Shown here: positions 8,889 through 17,334 of the stretch, piece after piece | Layout: each line of letters starts with the position of its first letter | Position numbering within the stretch: position 1 is the stretch's first letter | Assembly: GCF_009828585.1 (NCBI RefSeq) | Contig: NZ_WSRZ01000016.1 | Location: 1-64,000, forward strand | Origin: Shewanella litoralis | GTDB taxonomy: Bacteria; Pseudomonadota; Gammaproteobacteria; Enterobacterales; Shewanellaceae | DNA length: 64,000 nt | Direction of reading: 5' to 3' | Translations under genes and position numbers: made by a program | Notes under the pieces: generated by a model | Databases searched by the model: none | Told to the model about the DNA's origin: nothing | Seen by the model: the letters and a program-made list of their open reading frames with translations, nothing else

Positions 8889-10208
8889 TTAATCAACAAT
8901 TATCAGGTTGATATAACTCTTGCTAATGTCATGACGGTCACACCAAGTATCCAAGCGCTCTTTACTGGATGAGATAAAGTCCTGATTACCGCTGTCACTG
9001 ACCATGTGGAGAATTGAAGAAATTGGCCGAATGTGGTCTCCTACTTGCTTAAATAGAAGAGTATTCATGATTTTTTCCAACAATTCATCTTCAGGCACAG
9101 AATTATTCACTGCTATTTCACAAATATTATCCAAGTGAATATACCCTCCATAACCAAGCATTGAATAGACTACACTAGACATAACGGGATCAATTTTGAC
9201 AGGCTGCCATTGTTGCACATCCTTACGGGATCTTAACTCAGACTCCTTAAGCCGAACGGGGTGGTACATCCAGCCTGCAGCATCTTCGGTTTCGGTTGGA
9301 ACTGCAAACATCAACGGGACAGGCACTTCAACATTTGAATCTTCACCCCAAGGCATTTTTACATCAAAATAAAGAGATATTTTAGACCAAATCACTTCTA
9401 ACATTATGCGAGCAGCATTTCGATTCAACGATAATAATGCGGCCCATTTTCGATCTTCATTTATGGCGATAAAAGGAACACCATTACCTTTAACAATACT
9501 AAAGCCATTCGTTGTTACTAAAGCAGGCAAGCTTGGAACTCCTAACCCATCGCCTGTAACCTCACCCTTCTCCAGCAATATGTCTAAGAAGGCATTTCTC
9601 ATACCAGACTCTGTGCTGTATCCACCATAACCATGAATGATACTAAGTGGTGCTAATATTTCTTGGACCAAAGAATAGAATAATATTCCATCAGACTTAG
9701 ACAGCGAGTTAATTTGACGATAACTCTTAGGAGCTTCTTTACCCGTAATTTGTGAGAAATGAATGCGAGCAGCCTCGATTTCAGGTTCAAAATTTGGATC
9801 ATCAAACTTTGATTCAAAATGTTCAGAAAACTTCTGCCTAATTACTCTTAGATGATCGAAAGCATCTATATAGTCTGCTTTATTAAGAGTTTTCTTTACT
9901 TCAAAAACACAAAGAACCTGATCTATTGGATAAATAAACTCTTTTGTTCGACCATATTGTGTACCTTCACCACAAACTAACATTCCGTCAATTTGTTGAG
10001 GTAACATTTCTTCTCCCACAGAAATGAAACCGGACACGACCTTCAAACCCAAAGACTTCGGAATGGCAAAATTTTGATCAATGCCCTGCTTAGTTATTTC
10101 TTCATATGCACTACCTAATGTTGGCATATGAGGCATATCAAACTTATCTAAGGCTTCTTTTTCAATTTGAATGAACTGTGCTAGCAGTTCTGATGCTTGC
10201 TCTATCAT
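8889..10208 (-). CDS. DUF6602-like (nuclease-fold) protein
   Basis: This is a 439-residue protein. The N-terminal 150 residues resemble DUF6602, with QIDGMLVCGEG followed by the core strand QVLCVFEVKKTL. The D-x(n)-E-x-K arrangement is typical of PD-(D/E)XK nucleases. The remaining 280 residues have no recognised domain. The start at 10208 has only a weak AAGAAA ribosome site. It is the first gene of a leftward pair with the DUF2726 gene, giving two nuclease-like proteins side by side. Confidence 0.7.
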   Translation of the reverse strand: MIEQASELLAQFIQIEKEALDKFDMPHMPTLGSAYEEITKQGIDQNFAIPKSLGLKVVSGFISVGEEMLPQQIDGMLVCGEGTQYGRTKEFIYPIDQVLCVFEVKKTLNKADYIDAFDHLRVIRQKFSEHFESKFDDPNFEPEIEAARIHFSQITGKEAPKSYRQINSLSKSDGILFYSLVQEILAPLSIIHGYGGYSTESGMRNAFLDILLEKGEVTGDGLGVPSLPALVTTNGFSIVKGNGVPFIAINEDRKWAALLSLNRNAARIMLEVIWSKISLYFDVKMPWGEDSNVEVPVPLMFAVPTETEDAAGWMYHPVRLKESELRSRKDVQQWQPVKIDPVMSSVVYSMLGYGGYIHLDNICEIAVNNSVPEDELLEKIMNTLLFKQVGDHIRPISSILHMVSDSGNQDFISSSKERLDTWCDRHDISKSYINLIIVD

Positions 10209-10309
10209 GATTTTTCTTGTTTGATGAAATAATACTTTAGGTTGGTGTAGCTATGGCACGCTTTGATTTGTTCCGCTTGCCAAACTTATATACACCCCGT
10301 ATAGCCATA

Positions 10310-10500
10310 GACTAATCCGGTGAAAGTCCTTTGCAAGAAGGTTTTTCTCCAGTAACACACTGTTATTAAGCGCTAATTATTATAAAATCGCAAGTGTTCA
10401 TCACGAGGATAGGTCAGAAGGAAACCGCGTCTTGTAATATCCACCATAATTATGCAGTACTGCAGGAAAGTTCATGACCCTATCAGGGGAGATCCGAAAT
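10310..10500 (+). ncRNA. Possible group II intron 5' remnant
   Basis: The segment contains strings reminiscent of bacterial group II intron domain I: CCGGTGAAAGTCC, then AGGTCAGAAGGAAACCGCG, GCAGGAAAGTTCATG and CCCTATCAGGGG. No reverse-transcriptase frame follows within the window, so at best it is a truncated copy. This is recognition by eye and is weakly supported. Confidence 0.3.
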
Positions 10501-10584
10501 ATTGAGCATCCATAGATTTAGTATTGATAAATAAGGATGGAAGTTTTCCAGATTATAATACCTCTAACACACAATTGAGCATAA

Positions 10585-10632
10585 ACGTGCCAGCAGAAGA
10601 ACTGACACGTAATTGGACAGAAATGAGTTAGG
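10585..10632 (+). repeat. Hairpin plus TGGACA dispersed repeat, second copy
   Basis: ACGTGCCAG (10585-10593) pairs with CTGACACGT (10602-10610) and is followed by AATTGGACAGAAATGAGTTAGG. The CTGACACGTA..TGGACA block is shared with 5303-5319. Confidence 0.55.
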
Positions 10633-10844
10633 TTTGAAATTGAATTGGGAATTTGATTCATCAGAAAATCTGCAGAAAAATGTTCTGTTCAAGTAATTGT
10701 TGACACCTTTTATCTCTAACTAATTTCCTTTGGCTCATAATAATGGACGTTTTGGGTATCTAAAATTTGGACAAAGTTTAACCTGAAAGAAACCCGCTAA
10801 CTTGTCGTTGATGAAGTAGCCCTAGGCTCTAGGGCTACTTCATA

Positions 10845-11441
10845 TTAGCAATCTGTATTTTCAGAAATTATGAGAGCATCTTCCAGTTCAACACCAAGAT
10901 ATCTTATCGTATTATCTACCTTTGTATGACCTAGCAAAAGCTGAACTGCTCGTATATTCTTTGTTTTTGCATAGACCAGAGTCGCTTTGGTTCGCCTCAT
11001 AGTGTGGGTTCCATATAGGTTTGGATCTAATCCCAGATTGGATGCCCATTTCCTAACTATGCATCTATAGTACGAGTAGCTAATTGACTGTTGTTTCAAT
11101 CTAGGGCTAGAAAAAATAAAATCGCTTGCGCTTAACGAAGCAAGTAAGAGCCATTTCATCAAACTTTGTTGTGTTCTGGCTGTAATTTCAAATTGAACTT
11201 CAATACCAGTCTTCTTCTGGATATGCTTAACTCGATTAAACATCCTGTCTTGGGAAGAAACATCGCATACTTTCAAAGATAGTAAGTCGCTTGCCCTAAG
11301 TTTGCTATCAATAGCCAAATTGAATAGTGCTAACTGCATCAAGTTATCCTCAATCTCGAGTCTGGTACGAATACGCCAAATTTCTTCAAGCCTGAAAGGC
11401 TTTTTGACACCACTTCTTTGTCCACGGTTTAGTATGACCAT
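10845..11441 (-). CDS. FimB-sized tyrosine recombinase / integrase
   Basis: This is a 198-residue tyrosine recombinase consisting only of the catalytic domain. It has the first active Arg in SKLRASDLLSL, Lys in KKTG, HTMRRT for HxxR, LLGHTKV for the late His, and the nucleophile Tyr in TIRYLG. An ATG at 11441 with AAAGGAGG six bases upstream is clearly preferred over the longer frame to 11492. Catalytic-domain-only enzymes of this size resemble FimB/FimE inverters and small island integrases. It stands downstream of merA on the same strand and may belong to the element carrying mer. Confidence 0.9.
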   Translation of the reverse strand: MVILNRGQRSGVKKPFRLEEIWRIRTRLEIEDNLMQLALFNLAIDSKLRASDLLSLKVCDVSSQDRMFNRVKHIQKKTGIEVQFEITARTQQSLMKWLLLASLSASDFIFSSPRLKQQSISYSYYRCIVRKWASNLGLDPNLYGTHTMRRTKATLVYAKTKNIRAVQLLLGHTKVDNTIRYLGVELEDALIISENTDC

Positions 11442-11627
11442 GATGACCTCCTTTGGGGGTGACTGGTCATAGTTAGTAGGATTGGGATACAAATAATTAC
11501 ACGTCTACACTCATTTCTTAACAAAAAAAAGCTAAGTCTCGGTAGCATTTAGTACCACCGACCTTCGACGGTTCTTGTTTGATTTCAAATTCACATCATA
11601 TAGAACACCGCATCAATCAGTGATGAT

Positions 11628-13286
11628 TTACCCAGCACAACATGAAAGCTCTTTAACATCCTTATTAAAAGTCTGGGCGCAAAGTTTTAGCCCTTCCACC
11701 ATGGTTAGGTAAGGGAAAAGTTGATCGGCTAACTCTGTGACAGTCATGCGATTGCGAATGGCCAAGGCTGCACTCTGAATAATTTCACCGCCTTCATGTG
11801 CCAAAATTTGCGCACCGATAATTCTTCCGGTTTTCTTTTCTACCACTAATTTAATGAAGCCGTCGGTCTCGAAATTCGCTAGGGCTCGTGGCACATTTTC
11901 CATACCCAAAACTCGGCTGTCGGTGTCGATACCTTGCGCCTTGGCCTGAAATTCTGTTAACCCCACCGTGGCTACTTGCGGGTCGGTAAAGATCACTGCG
12001 GGCATAGTGGTTAGATCCAGTGTGGCATTTCCACCGGTCATATTTACACCGGCACGACTGCCTGCCGCTGCGGCAACATAGACAAATTGTGGCATATTGG
12101 AGCAATCTCCTGCGGCATAAATGCCAGAAATATTGGTCTCCATCCACTCATTAACAATAACCTCACCTCCTTCGTTAGTTTTAATACCGATTGCGGCAAG
12201 ATTAAGTTGACTAGTATTAGCATTACGTCCGGTACTGATTAACAGTTGATCACCAATCACAGTACCTGCATTGGTTTCTAGCGTAAATTGTTCACCATGA
12301 TATGAAACGCTTGTCGCCTGAGTGTGATTCAACACGTTAATGCCTTCTTTTTGAAAACATTCGGTCAGCTTCTCACCTAGCAAGGGATCTTCTGCATACA
12401 ATAATGAATGACGCGCCAATACCGTCACCTCGCTGCCTAAGCGGCGATAAGCTTGTGCAATCTCCAACGCGATCACAGAAGAGCCAATCACGATCAGATG
12501 GTGTGGTAGCGCTTTGGCAAATAATGCTTCTGTGGATGTCCAGTAAGGTGTGCCAGCAAGGCCATCAATCTGCGGGATCGTCGGTGTTGAACCAGTAGCA
12601 ATTAATATTTTATCGGCATGTAGTATTTGCTCTGAACCATCAAGATTACTAATGATTAAGGTATTGGCATCGTTAAATCGAGCAAAACCTTTGATTAAAC
12701 TCAGCGCAGGATTGTTGTCTAGAATATTTTGGTATTTAGCTGTCCGCAACTCTTCCACTCGGGCAGTTTGCTGCTCAGATAACAGCGCACGACTTAGTGC
12801 TGGAGTATGATTTTCTAGTCCAGCAAACGGGTTACTTCGTTGTTGTTGAGCCAATTGTGCTGCTCGAATTAAAATTTTTGACGGCACACAGCCAACATTG
12901 ACACAACAGCCGCCAATCACATCACTGGATTCAATGAGTGTAACCTTGGCACCGCCTTCGGCTGCTTTAATGGCGCAGGCAAATGCCCCTGAGCCGCTGC
13001 CAATGATGGCGACCTGTTGCTTTAAGCTATAGTCTTCTTTCTGGTTTGTGTTACCACGGATTGTCATGTCTTTAAGTTCTGTTGCAATGTAGCCTAAAGC
13101 ATTAATCGCAAGGATAAGTTCAGCTACATTTACATCATCTCGAGTAGTGATATATGCTAAAGCGTTTTCGTAATACACCTCTGTTTTAATGACACCTTCA
13201 ACGGAATCGAGTGCTTCTTTAATATGTTTAACGCAGCTTGGGCAGGTCATACCCTGTATGGATAAGCGTATAGGTAATAAATTCAT
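11628..13286 (-). CDS. merA: Mercuric reductase MerA
   Basis: This 552-residue flavoprotein reduces Hg(II) to volatile Hg(0) with NADPH in the cytoplasm. An N-terminal heavy-metal domain carries GMTCPSC (about residues 10-16). A FAD-binding GSGSGAFACA follows, then the redox-active pair in GGCCVNVGCVPSK. The diagnostic C-terminal vicinal cysteines end the protein as SCCAG. The ATG at 13286 follows GAAGGA and is preferred over a TTG at 13313. It is the last gene of the leftward mer operon. Confidence 0.97.
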   Translation of the reverse strand: MNLLPIRLSIQGMTCPSCVKHIKEALDSVEGVIKTEVYYENALAYITTRDDVNVAELILAINALGYIATELKDMTIRGNTNQKEDYSLKQQVAIIGSGSGAFACAIKAAEGGAKVTLIESSDVIGGCCVNVGCVPSKILIRAAQLAQQQRSNPFAGLENHTPALSRALLSEQQTARVEELRTAKYQNILDNNPALSLIKGFARFNDANTLIISNLDGSEQILHADKILIATGSTPTIPQIDGLAGTPYWTSTEALFAKALPHHLIVIGSSVIALEIAQAYRRLGSEVTVLARHSLLYAEDPLLGEKLTECFQKEGINVLNHTQATSVSYHGEQFTLETNAGTVIGDQLLISTGRNANTSQLNLAAIGIKTNEGGEVIVNEWMETNISGIYAAGDCSNMPQFVYVAAAAGSRAGVNMTGGNATLDLTTMPAVIFTDPQVATVGLTEFQAKAQGIDTDSRVLGMENVPRALANFETDGFIKLVVEKKTGRIIGAQILAHEGGEIIQSAALAIRNRMTVTELADQLFPYLTMVEGLKLCAQTFNKDVKELSCCAG

Positions 13287-13321
13287 TTTTTTTCCTTCAA
13301 TTAAGGTAAACAATCATTGGC

Positions 13322-13741
13322 TTAAACGGCACAACTGTCATCGTCGCAGCGCTTATTTACGGGTGAAAAAATGTCCCATACAGAAACTGCCACCATCATT
13401 GCGAGTGCAGAATACGTCACATAGCTACTCCAGCCGTATCGAAACAAGGGGTAAAGTGATATCAAAAGTAGCGCAGGGCCGAACATACCCAGAGCACTAC
13501 GATGCCACTGCCTATGGCTGAACCAGCCCAGTCCGTTTAGCACTAAGGCAACCCAAGCAAATAGAGGTAATAAAGTATTAACAAATTGGCCTTCCCATTG
13601 ACTAAGAAACCCCAATCCAAGGGCAGAGCCCAAACTGGCAATCGCCGGGAAACACATGGCGCAGCCCATAGCAGAGATAACAGCACCCAAGGAGCCCGCT
13701 TTATCACCGATGCGTGTCAGCATATTGAATAAATTGGTCAT
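13322..13741 (-). CDS. merC: Mercury transport protein MerC
   Basis: This 139-residue inner-membrane protein has four hydrophobic segments. The first carries the Hg-binding pair MGCAMCFP, and the tail has RCDDDSC. These match MerC, which moves Hg(II) to MerA. The ATG at 13741 follows AAGAAGG; an upstream start at 13795 would overlap merP and is rejected. It is located between merP and merA. Confidence 0.93.
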   Translation of the reverse strand: MTNLFNMLTRIGDKAGSLGAVISAMGCAMCFPAIASLGSALGLGFLSQWEGQFVNTLLPLFAWVALVLNGLGWFSHRQWHRSALGMFGPALLLISLYPLFRYGWSSYVTYSALAMMVAVSVWDIFSPVNKRCDDDSCAV

Positions 13742-13751
13742 AGCCTTCTTC

Positions 13752-14027
13752 CTATTGTTTGATAGTTGACGGGTAACCTGCGTTGGTGGTCGCATCGATT
13801 AACGCTTTGACCGTGGTTTTCTCATCATCAAAGGTCACAATTGCCACCTTGGTCTCAAAGGTGACATCGGCCTCGCTGACGCCTGCAACATTTTGCAGCG
13901 ATTTTTTCACCGTAAAAGGACAGGTGACGCAGTTCATGGTGGGCACGTCTAAGGTCACTGTTTGTGGTTTGGCAGTAGCCGGCAAACTAGTGAGTGCCAT
14001 AAGGGTGAGTAACGTGACTTTTCTCAT
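13752..14027 (-). CDS. merP: Periplasmic mercury-binding protein MerP
   Basis: This 91-residue protein has a Sec signal peptide (MRKVTLLTLMALTSLPATAK) and a single heavy-metal-associated domain with TMNCVTC. It captures Hg(II) in the periplasm and hands it to MerT. The ATG at 14027 follows GGAG; the longer frame begins with TTG. It sits between merT and merC. Confidence 0.96.
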   Translation of the reverse strand: MRKVTLLTLMALTSLPATAKPQTVTLDVPTMNCVTCPFTVKKSLQNVAGVSEADVTFETKVAIVTFDDEKTTVKALIDATTNAGYPSTIKQ

Positions 14028-14125
14028 TGTATTCTCCAAGCGTTAGTTAAAAGTGTAAGTGCTATGAATCGCTGTGTTCTGTCATTAATCTTCAATTGGT
14101 TTATGCCAAATCCTTGCTGCTGCAT

Positions 14126-14473
14126 TTAAGCAAACCAGACAATCCAGTAATTGCTGGTCACTAGCGCTAGCGCTGCCAGTGCCGTTAACCAATAAATCAC
14201 TTGCCGGCGCTTGCGCACTTGCGGCACAGCGCAGGCGGTTCCTGGCTCACAAGCCTCCACTGGTCGGTAAACTTTTCGACCGGCGACAGCAAACAGAACC
14301 AATACCAGCACAATAAAAATAGGCCGATAGGGCTCTAATAAGGTCAGGTTACTAATCCAGGAACCACTGACTCCTAGCAACAACAATATGAATGGCCCTG
14401 CGCAACACAGGCCTGCGCCGACGGCGGCGACAATGCCACCAATAATGTGCAGATTAGGATTTTGGGGGGACAC
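14126..14473 (-). CDS. merT: Mercuric ion transporter MerT
   Basis: This 115-residue protein has three hydrophobic segments. The first holds the vicinal cysteines GLCCAGPF; the cytoplasmic loop has CEPGTAC. Both pairs relay Hg(II) through the inner membrane. Translation starts at a GTG (14473), supported by GAGGAG seven bases upstream. It is the first structural gene after the mer operator-promoter. Confidence 0.95.
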   Translation of the reverse strand: MSPQNPNLHIIGGIVAAVGAGLCCAGPFILLLLGVSGSWISNLTLLEPYRPIFIVLVLVLFAVAGRKVYRPVEACEPGTACAVPQVRKRRQVIYWLTALAALALVTSNYWIVWFA

Positions 14474-14506
14474 GGCTTACTCCTCGGATTTCAATCTATG
14501 GAATAA

Positions 14507-14537
14507 GTGTAAGTGCCGTACCTATATACGGAGTCAA
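14507..14537 (-). promoter_or_regulatory. merT promoter with MerR operator
   Basis: Reading leftward, TTGACT (14537-14532) is followed by the dyad CCGTATATAGGTACGG (14531-14516) and a TACACT -10 (14511-14506). The spacing between the hexamers is about 20 bases, the over-long spacer typical of MerR-activated promoters. The dyad arms CCGTA/TACGG match the classical mer operator. Confidence 0.88.
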
Positions 14538-14564
14538 GCGGAATTTTTCTGTGGGTAGAGTCGT

Positions 14565-14972
14565 TTAGGGTTGCAGGGAATCGATGATGGGGCAATGGCT
14601 GTCATCTTGATTGCTATGGCACTGCAGCAATAGTGTATTGAGTGCTGTTTCCAAGCGTCGTAAATCCGCCATTTTGTCTCTGACGGCGCCGAGTTTATGC
14701 TCGGCAAGCTCTTGGACTTGGCTGCATGGGTAGTCTTCTAAGCTTAATAGATTAGCAATTTCCTCGAGCGTAAATCCCAATTCTTGGGCACGTTTGATAA
14801 AGCGAATACGGTTCACCGTTTCATTTGGGTAATGACGATAACCAAAGTCTGGCTTTAGCGGTTGTTCGATCATTCCCCGCCGCTCATAAAAACGCACCGT
14901 CTCAATATTTATACCAAGCTCATTAGCCAGCTTACTGATGGTTCTGTTCTTTTTAGATGTTACAGAAGTCAT
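14565..14972 (-). CDS. merR: Mercury-responsive regulator MerR
   Basis: This is a 135-residue MerR-family activator. The N-terminal winged helix is NIETVRFYERRGMIEQP...YRHY, followed by a dimer helix. The three Hg-binding cysteines lie in YPCSQVQ, LLLQCHSN and DSHCPII, the spacing of true MerR. A GGAGGAGG ribosome site lies almost against the ATG at 14972. It points the same way as merTPCA rather than divergently, with the operator between it and merT. I recall this arrangement for the IncJ element pMERPH and R391-type mer operons. Confidence 0.95.
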   Translation of the reverse strand: MTSVTSKKNRTISKLANELGINIETVRFYERRGMIEQPLKPDFGYRHYPNETVNRIRFIKRAQELGFTLEEIANLLSLEDYPCSQVQELAEHKLGAVRDKMADLRRLETALNTLLLQCHSNQDDSHCPIIDSLQP

Positions 14973-15452
14973 ACCTCCTCCTTTGATTACTATGATGAAT
15001 GATACTTTGGCTTGAGCTCTCTGCCCTGAGAGATAATAAATAGATTTTTACAAGGTATCCATTTTATCCAGAGTTGCAAATATTACGACCTTTCTTACAT
15101 AAAATGCTATTGATGAGTAATGTTTAGTTAGATAACTCATAGCTAAAGTGAACATAATTCGATACGTGATATTCGATGCCCCTTTTCTATGACACTCAGG
15201 CAAGACTCACCTGTGATTTAGTAGCCACTGTGCAGTATTGTTAAAATGTGGTCAATATTCTGATGTCTGAAATAACCGTATCACCCACCCCAACTCACAA
15301 TGGGGCAACAAAAGCGTGTTAGATTCTCAACTCTAATTTTTGGATATCGCATTAAAATTTCTATGGGTAACCTTTTGCTAAAAACGCAATAAAATAGCTG
15401 GCAAAAAACAAGTAAAAGCCAGCTGTTATTTTCCGTTTGAGCAACTTGATAC
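14973..15452. other. Intergenic region upstream of merR
   Basis: No gene is visible. It presumably holds a separate merR promoter, since the Hg operator lies on the other side of merR. CTCTCAGGGCAGAGAG near 15018-15033 is a short inverted repeat on the leftward strand. At 15396-15424 a 7-bp hairpin follows the leftward HEPN-like gene. Confidence 0.4.
15396..15424 (-). terminator. Probable terminator after the HEPN-like gene
   Basis: The inverted repeat AGCTGGC (15396-15402) and GCCAGCT (15418-15424) with a 15-base loop is followed on the leftward strand by ATTTTATT. It lies 28 bases past the stop at 15453. Confidence 0.5.
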
Positions 15453-16403
15453 CTATTCTTCCTCGTAACTTTCATCTATTTCTCGTGCAATACTTTCGAA
15501 GCTTTTGTGATTTTCTTGTAGGTAGTACAAGTAAATTCTGGCGTCATGCTCAGAAAAATCCTTAGTATTTGAGTTGGTCAAATAATCTTTTACTCGCTCA
15601 ATGCCATGAAAATATTCATCAAGGTCGTACTTAGTATAATCAGTAAGCTCGTTTCTTTCTTGCAGTGCACCTTGAAACTCATTATATGTTTTTTCAATCG
15701 ACTCAAGCATTTTAAAACCAAAGGAGACATTTGAGCTCGAAGGCGAGTAAATAGCTTGTCCTACTTTCTCAAACATATATCTCATTGTTGAGTCAAGGAT
15801 GTCTACTAGCGGTTTTTCCATAAATTTAACCTTATGCTTTTCGTCAATTTCTCGAAGCCTTTCATTAATTGATAGATATGCTGTATTGATGCCCATCAGC
15901 TGTGTTTCTGCAATTTCCGAAAAATCTACGTCGATGAATTCACTTTTACCCTCATCGTAGAAACGAGCAAGGGTGAAACCACCTTTGCTCATAGAAATAC
16001 GAGATATGTGATTAAAGTACGTTGTTTTCTTTACGTGATTCTTTGTTGGGTGACCTATTGAGGCATTTCTAACTGCTCTAATACCTTTTAATTCTTCTGA
16101 CAGTTTATATGGTACATCAAATGCTTCTGATAAATGATTCATTGCATCTTGCTGTATAAATAACGCTTGTAGTAGCCCGTATGTATAGATATACGATAAT
16201 CCAGTTTCATCAGGATATTCCGATTTAAAGTAGCTTTGCAATGCCAAGCCAGTGTCACCAAGGGTATCTAATGAACTACATATTTGATTCCAGTTATCTA
16301 ACTCTGAAATCAAAACCTTCTGATATCTATGAGTATTTATATGATCACGTACCTGTTTTTCGATATCGAAGAATATGGTAAGACTTTCTTCAATTTTGCT
16401 CAT
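15453..16403 (-). CDS. HEPN-like hypothetical protein
   Basis: This is a 316-residue, almost all-helical protein. Near residue 112 it contains AVRNASIGHP, matching the R-N-x4-H motif of HEPN RNases, which often act as toxins or in abortive infection. No membrane or DNA-binding domain is evident. The start at 16403 has an AAAGGAT-like site. It follows the 167-residue orphan gene on the same strand, 112 bases away. The HEPN call rests on the motif and helical context alone. Confidence 0.6.
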   Translation of the reverse strand: MSKIEESLTIFFDIEKQVRDHINTHRYQKVLISELDNWNQICSSLDTLGDTGLALQSYFKSEYPDETGLSYIYTYGLLQALFIQQDAMNHLSEAFDVPYKLSEELKGIRAVRNASIGHPTKNHVKKTTYFNHISRISMSKGGFTLARFYDEGKSEFIDVDFSEIAETQLMGINTAYLSINERLREIDEKHKVKFMEKPLVDILDSTMRYMFEKVGQAIYSPSSSNVSFGFKMLESIEKTYNEFQGALQERNELTDYTKYDLDEYFHGIERVKDYLTNSNTKDFSEHDARIYLYYLQENHKSFESIAREIDESYEEE

Positions 16404-16515
16404 CTATCGCAAATCCTTTCAATAGGTATAGTGCCTTAAAAATTGGCGAAAATTGTGGGCTAAACTTGAGCGTAGCGAAAATAGACTGCGGTTTTTAGTC
16501 TAATTAATCAAATTG

Positions 16516-17019
16516 TTATAAACCTTTGATTAATGACTTCCAATCTACGTATTTACCTATGTTTTTGAGGTTAGAATCGTCAATATGACGACCTTTTAAC
16601 TCATTACGACAATCATCGACGTATGAGCAAATCGTTTGGTAGATTTCTGCGTTTGTTGCCTCTTTGTAAAACGAATTCTCAGGAGCTAATTTATGAGTTA
16701 CATATTTGAACTGCTTAGTTCTCGATTTAACAAACCGTTTTTTATCATCTTGCCAATATTCGCCTCTAATTTGTGAACCTAAAATATGTAGTTTAATAAA
16801 ACCTATTATCTCATTATATTCCCAAGCTCCACCATAATTTTCATGTATTGCATTTTTATAATTACTTAAATAATCTGGATTATCTTCACAATACTTCCTT
16901 TTAAATTCAGCATCCGAACCACCAAAGATCCTATTTTCAGTAAATATACTTCTCTGTTCGTAATATATTTCACGTTTAATTCTATAAACAGGTATTGTCA
17001 TTAAATCAATTTGATACAT
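16516..17019 (-). CDS. Hypothetical protein
   Basis: This 167-residue protein is rich in Tyr, Lys and Arg and is not assigned to any family. Residues 70-105 (NEIIGFIKLHILGSQIRGEYW...KSRTKQFKYVTHKL) form the most conserved-looking block, and the middle could bind nucleic acid. No signal or membrane segment is present. It is the gene upstream of the HEPN-like protein and could be its partner. Confidence 0.6.
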   Translation of the reverse strand: MYQIDLMTIPVYRIKREIYYEQRSIFTENRIFGGSDAEFKRKYCEDNPDYLSNYKNAIHENYGGAWEYNEIIGFIKLHILGSQIRGEYWQDDKKRFVKSRTKQFKYVTHKLAPENSFYKEATNAEIYQTICSYVDDCRNELKGRHIDDSNLKNIGKYVDWKSLIKGL

Positions 17020-17179
17020 TCAGACTCTCAGTTACGAATTAGGTGTATAACGCTTTGCTCACCGGAAAAGTAGGAGCGCATGCGAGTAATTTTCCTAGTC
17101 CAGCAATTTGATACTTATGAGCCCTCTCCCTAGCAAGCCGCATCAGTAGTATGCTTAAGGTGACTAAACAACAGGAGAA

Positions 17180-17334
17180 AGCTCAATGAAATTTTATAAT
17201 AACTCACATCCATACTACTGTGGTATTGATTTACATGCACGTTTACTTTCGTCTGTATCATTGACTCTAAAGGGGAAGTTGTAGGCCATAAAAAAATAGG
17301 TGCCCGTAAAGATGACTTACTGCTCATTTTGGAA
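17180..17334 (+). pseudogene. IS110-family transposase N-terminal fragment
   Basis: The ATG at 17186 follows AGGAG and opens with NNSHPYYCGIDLHARLL, typical of IS110 DEDD transposases. After a one-base deletion the next frame continues VCIIDSKGEVVGHKKIGA to ILEPL, then stops. Only about 50 residues of some 320-400 survive. The break abuts an oppositely oriented IS3 fragment. Confidence 0.8.

Larger units (their letters stand above)
10209..10844. other. Intergenic region with intron-like and repeat remnants
   Basis: No gene is visible. About 10310-10500 looks like the 5' part of a structured RNA (see the separate entry). A hairpin plus TGGACA dispersed repeat lies at 10585-10632. A further TTTGGACAAAG fragment is near 10769. 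Confidence 0.45.

Noticed and set aside
15281-15475. 64-residue leftward frame
   Set aside because: Overlaps the terminator after the HEPN-like gene; looks random.
17040-17105. Integron attC-like site (TATAACGCTTTGCTCACC with GGAAAA/TTTTCC hairpin)
   Set aside because: The paired RYYYAAC and GTTRRRY core sites could not be found, and the gene orientations do not fit a cassette array.
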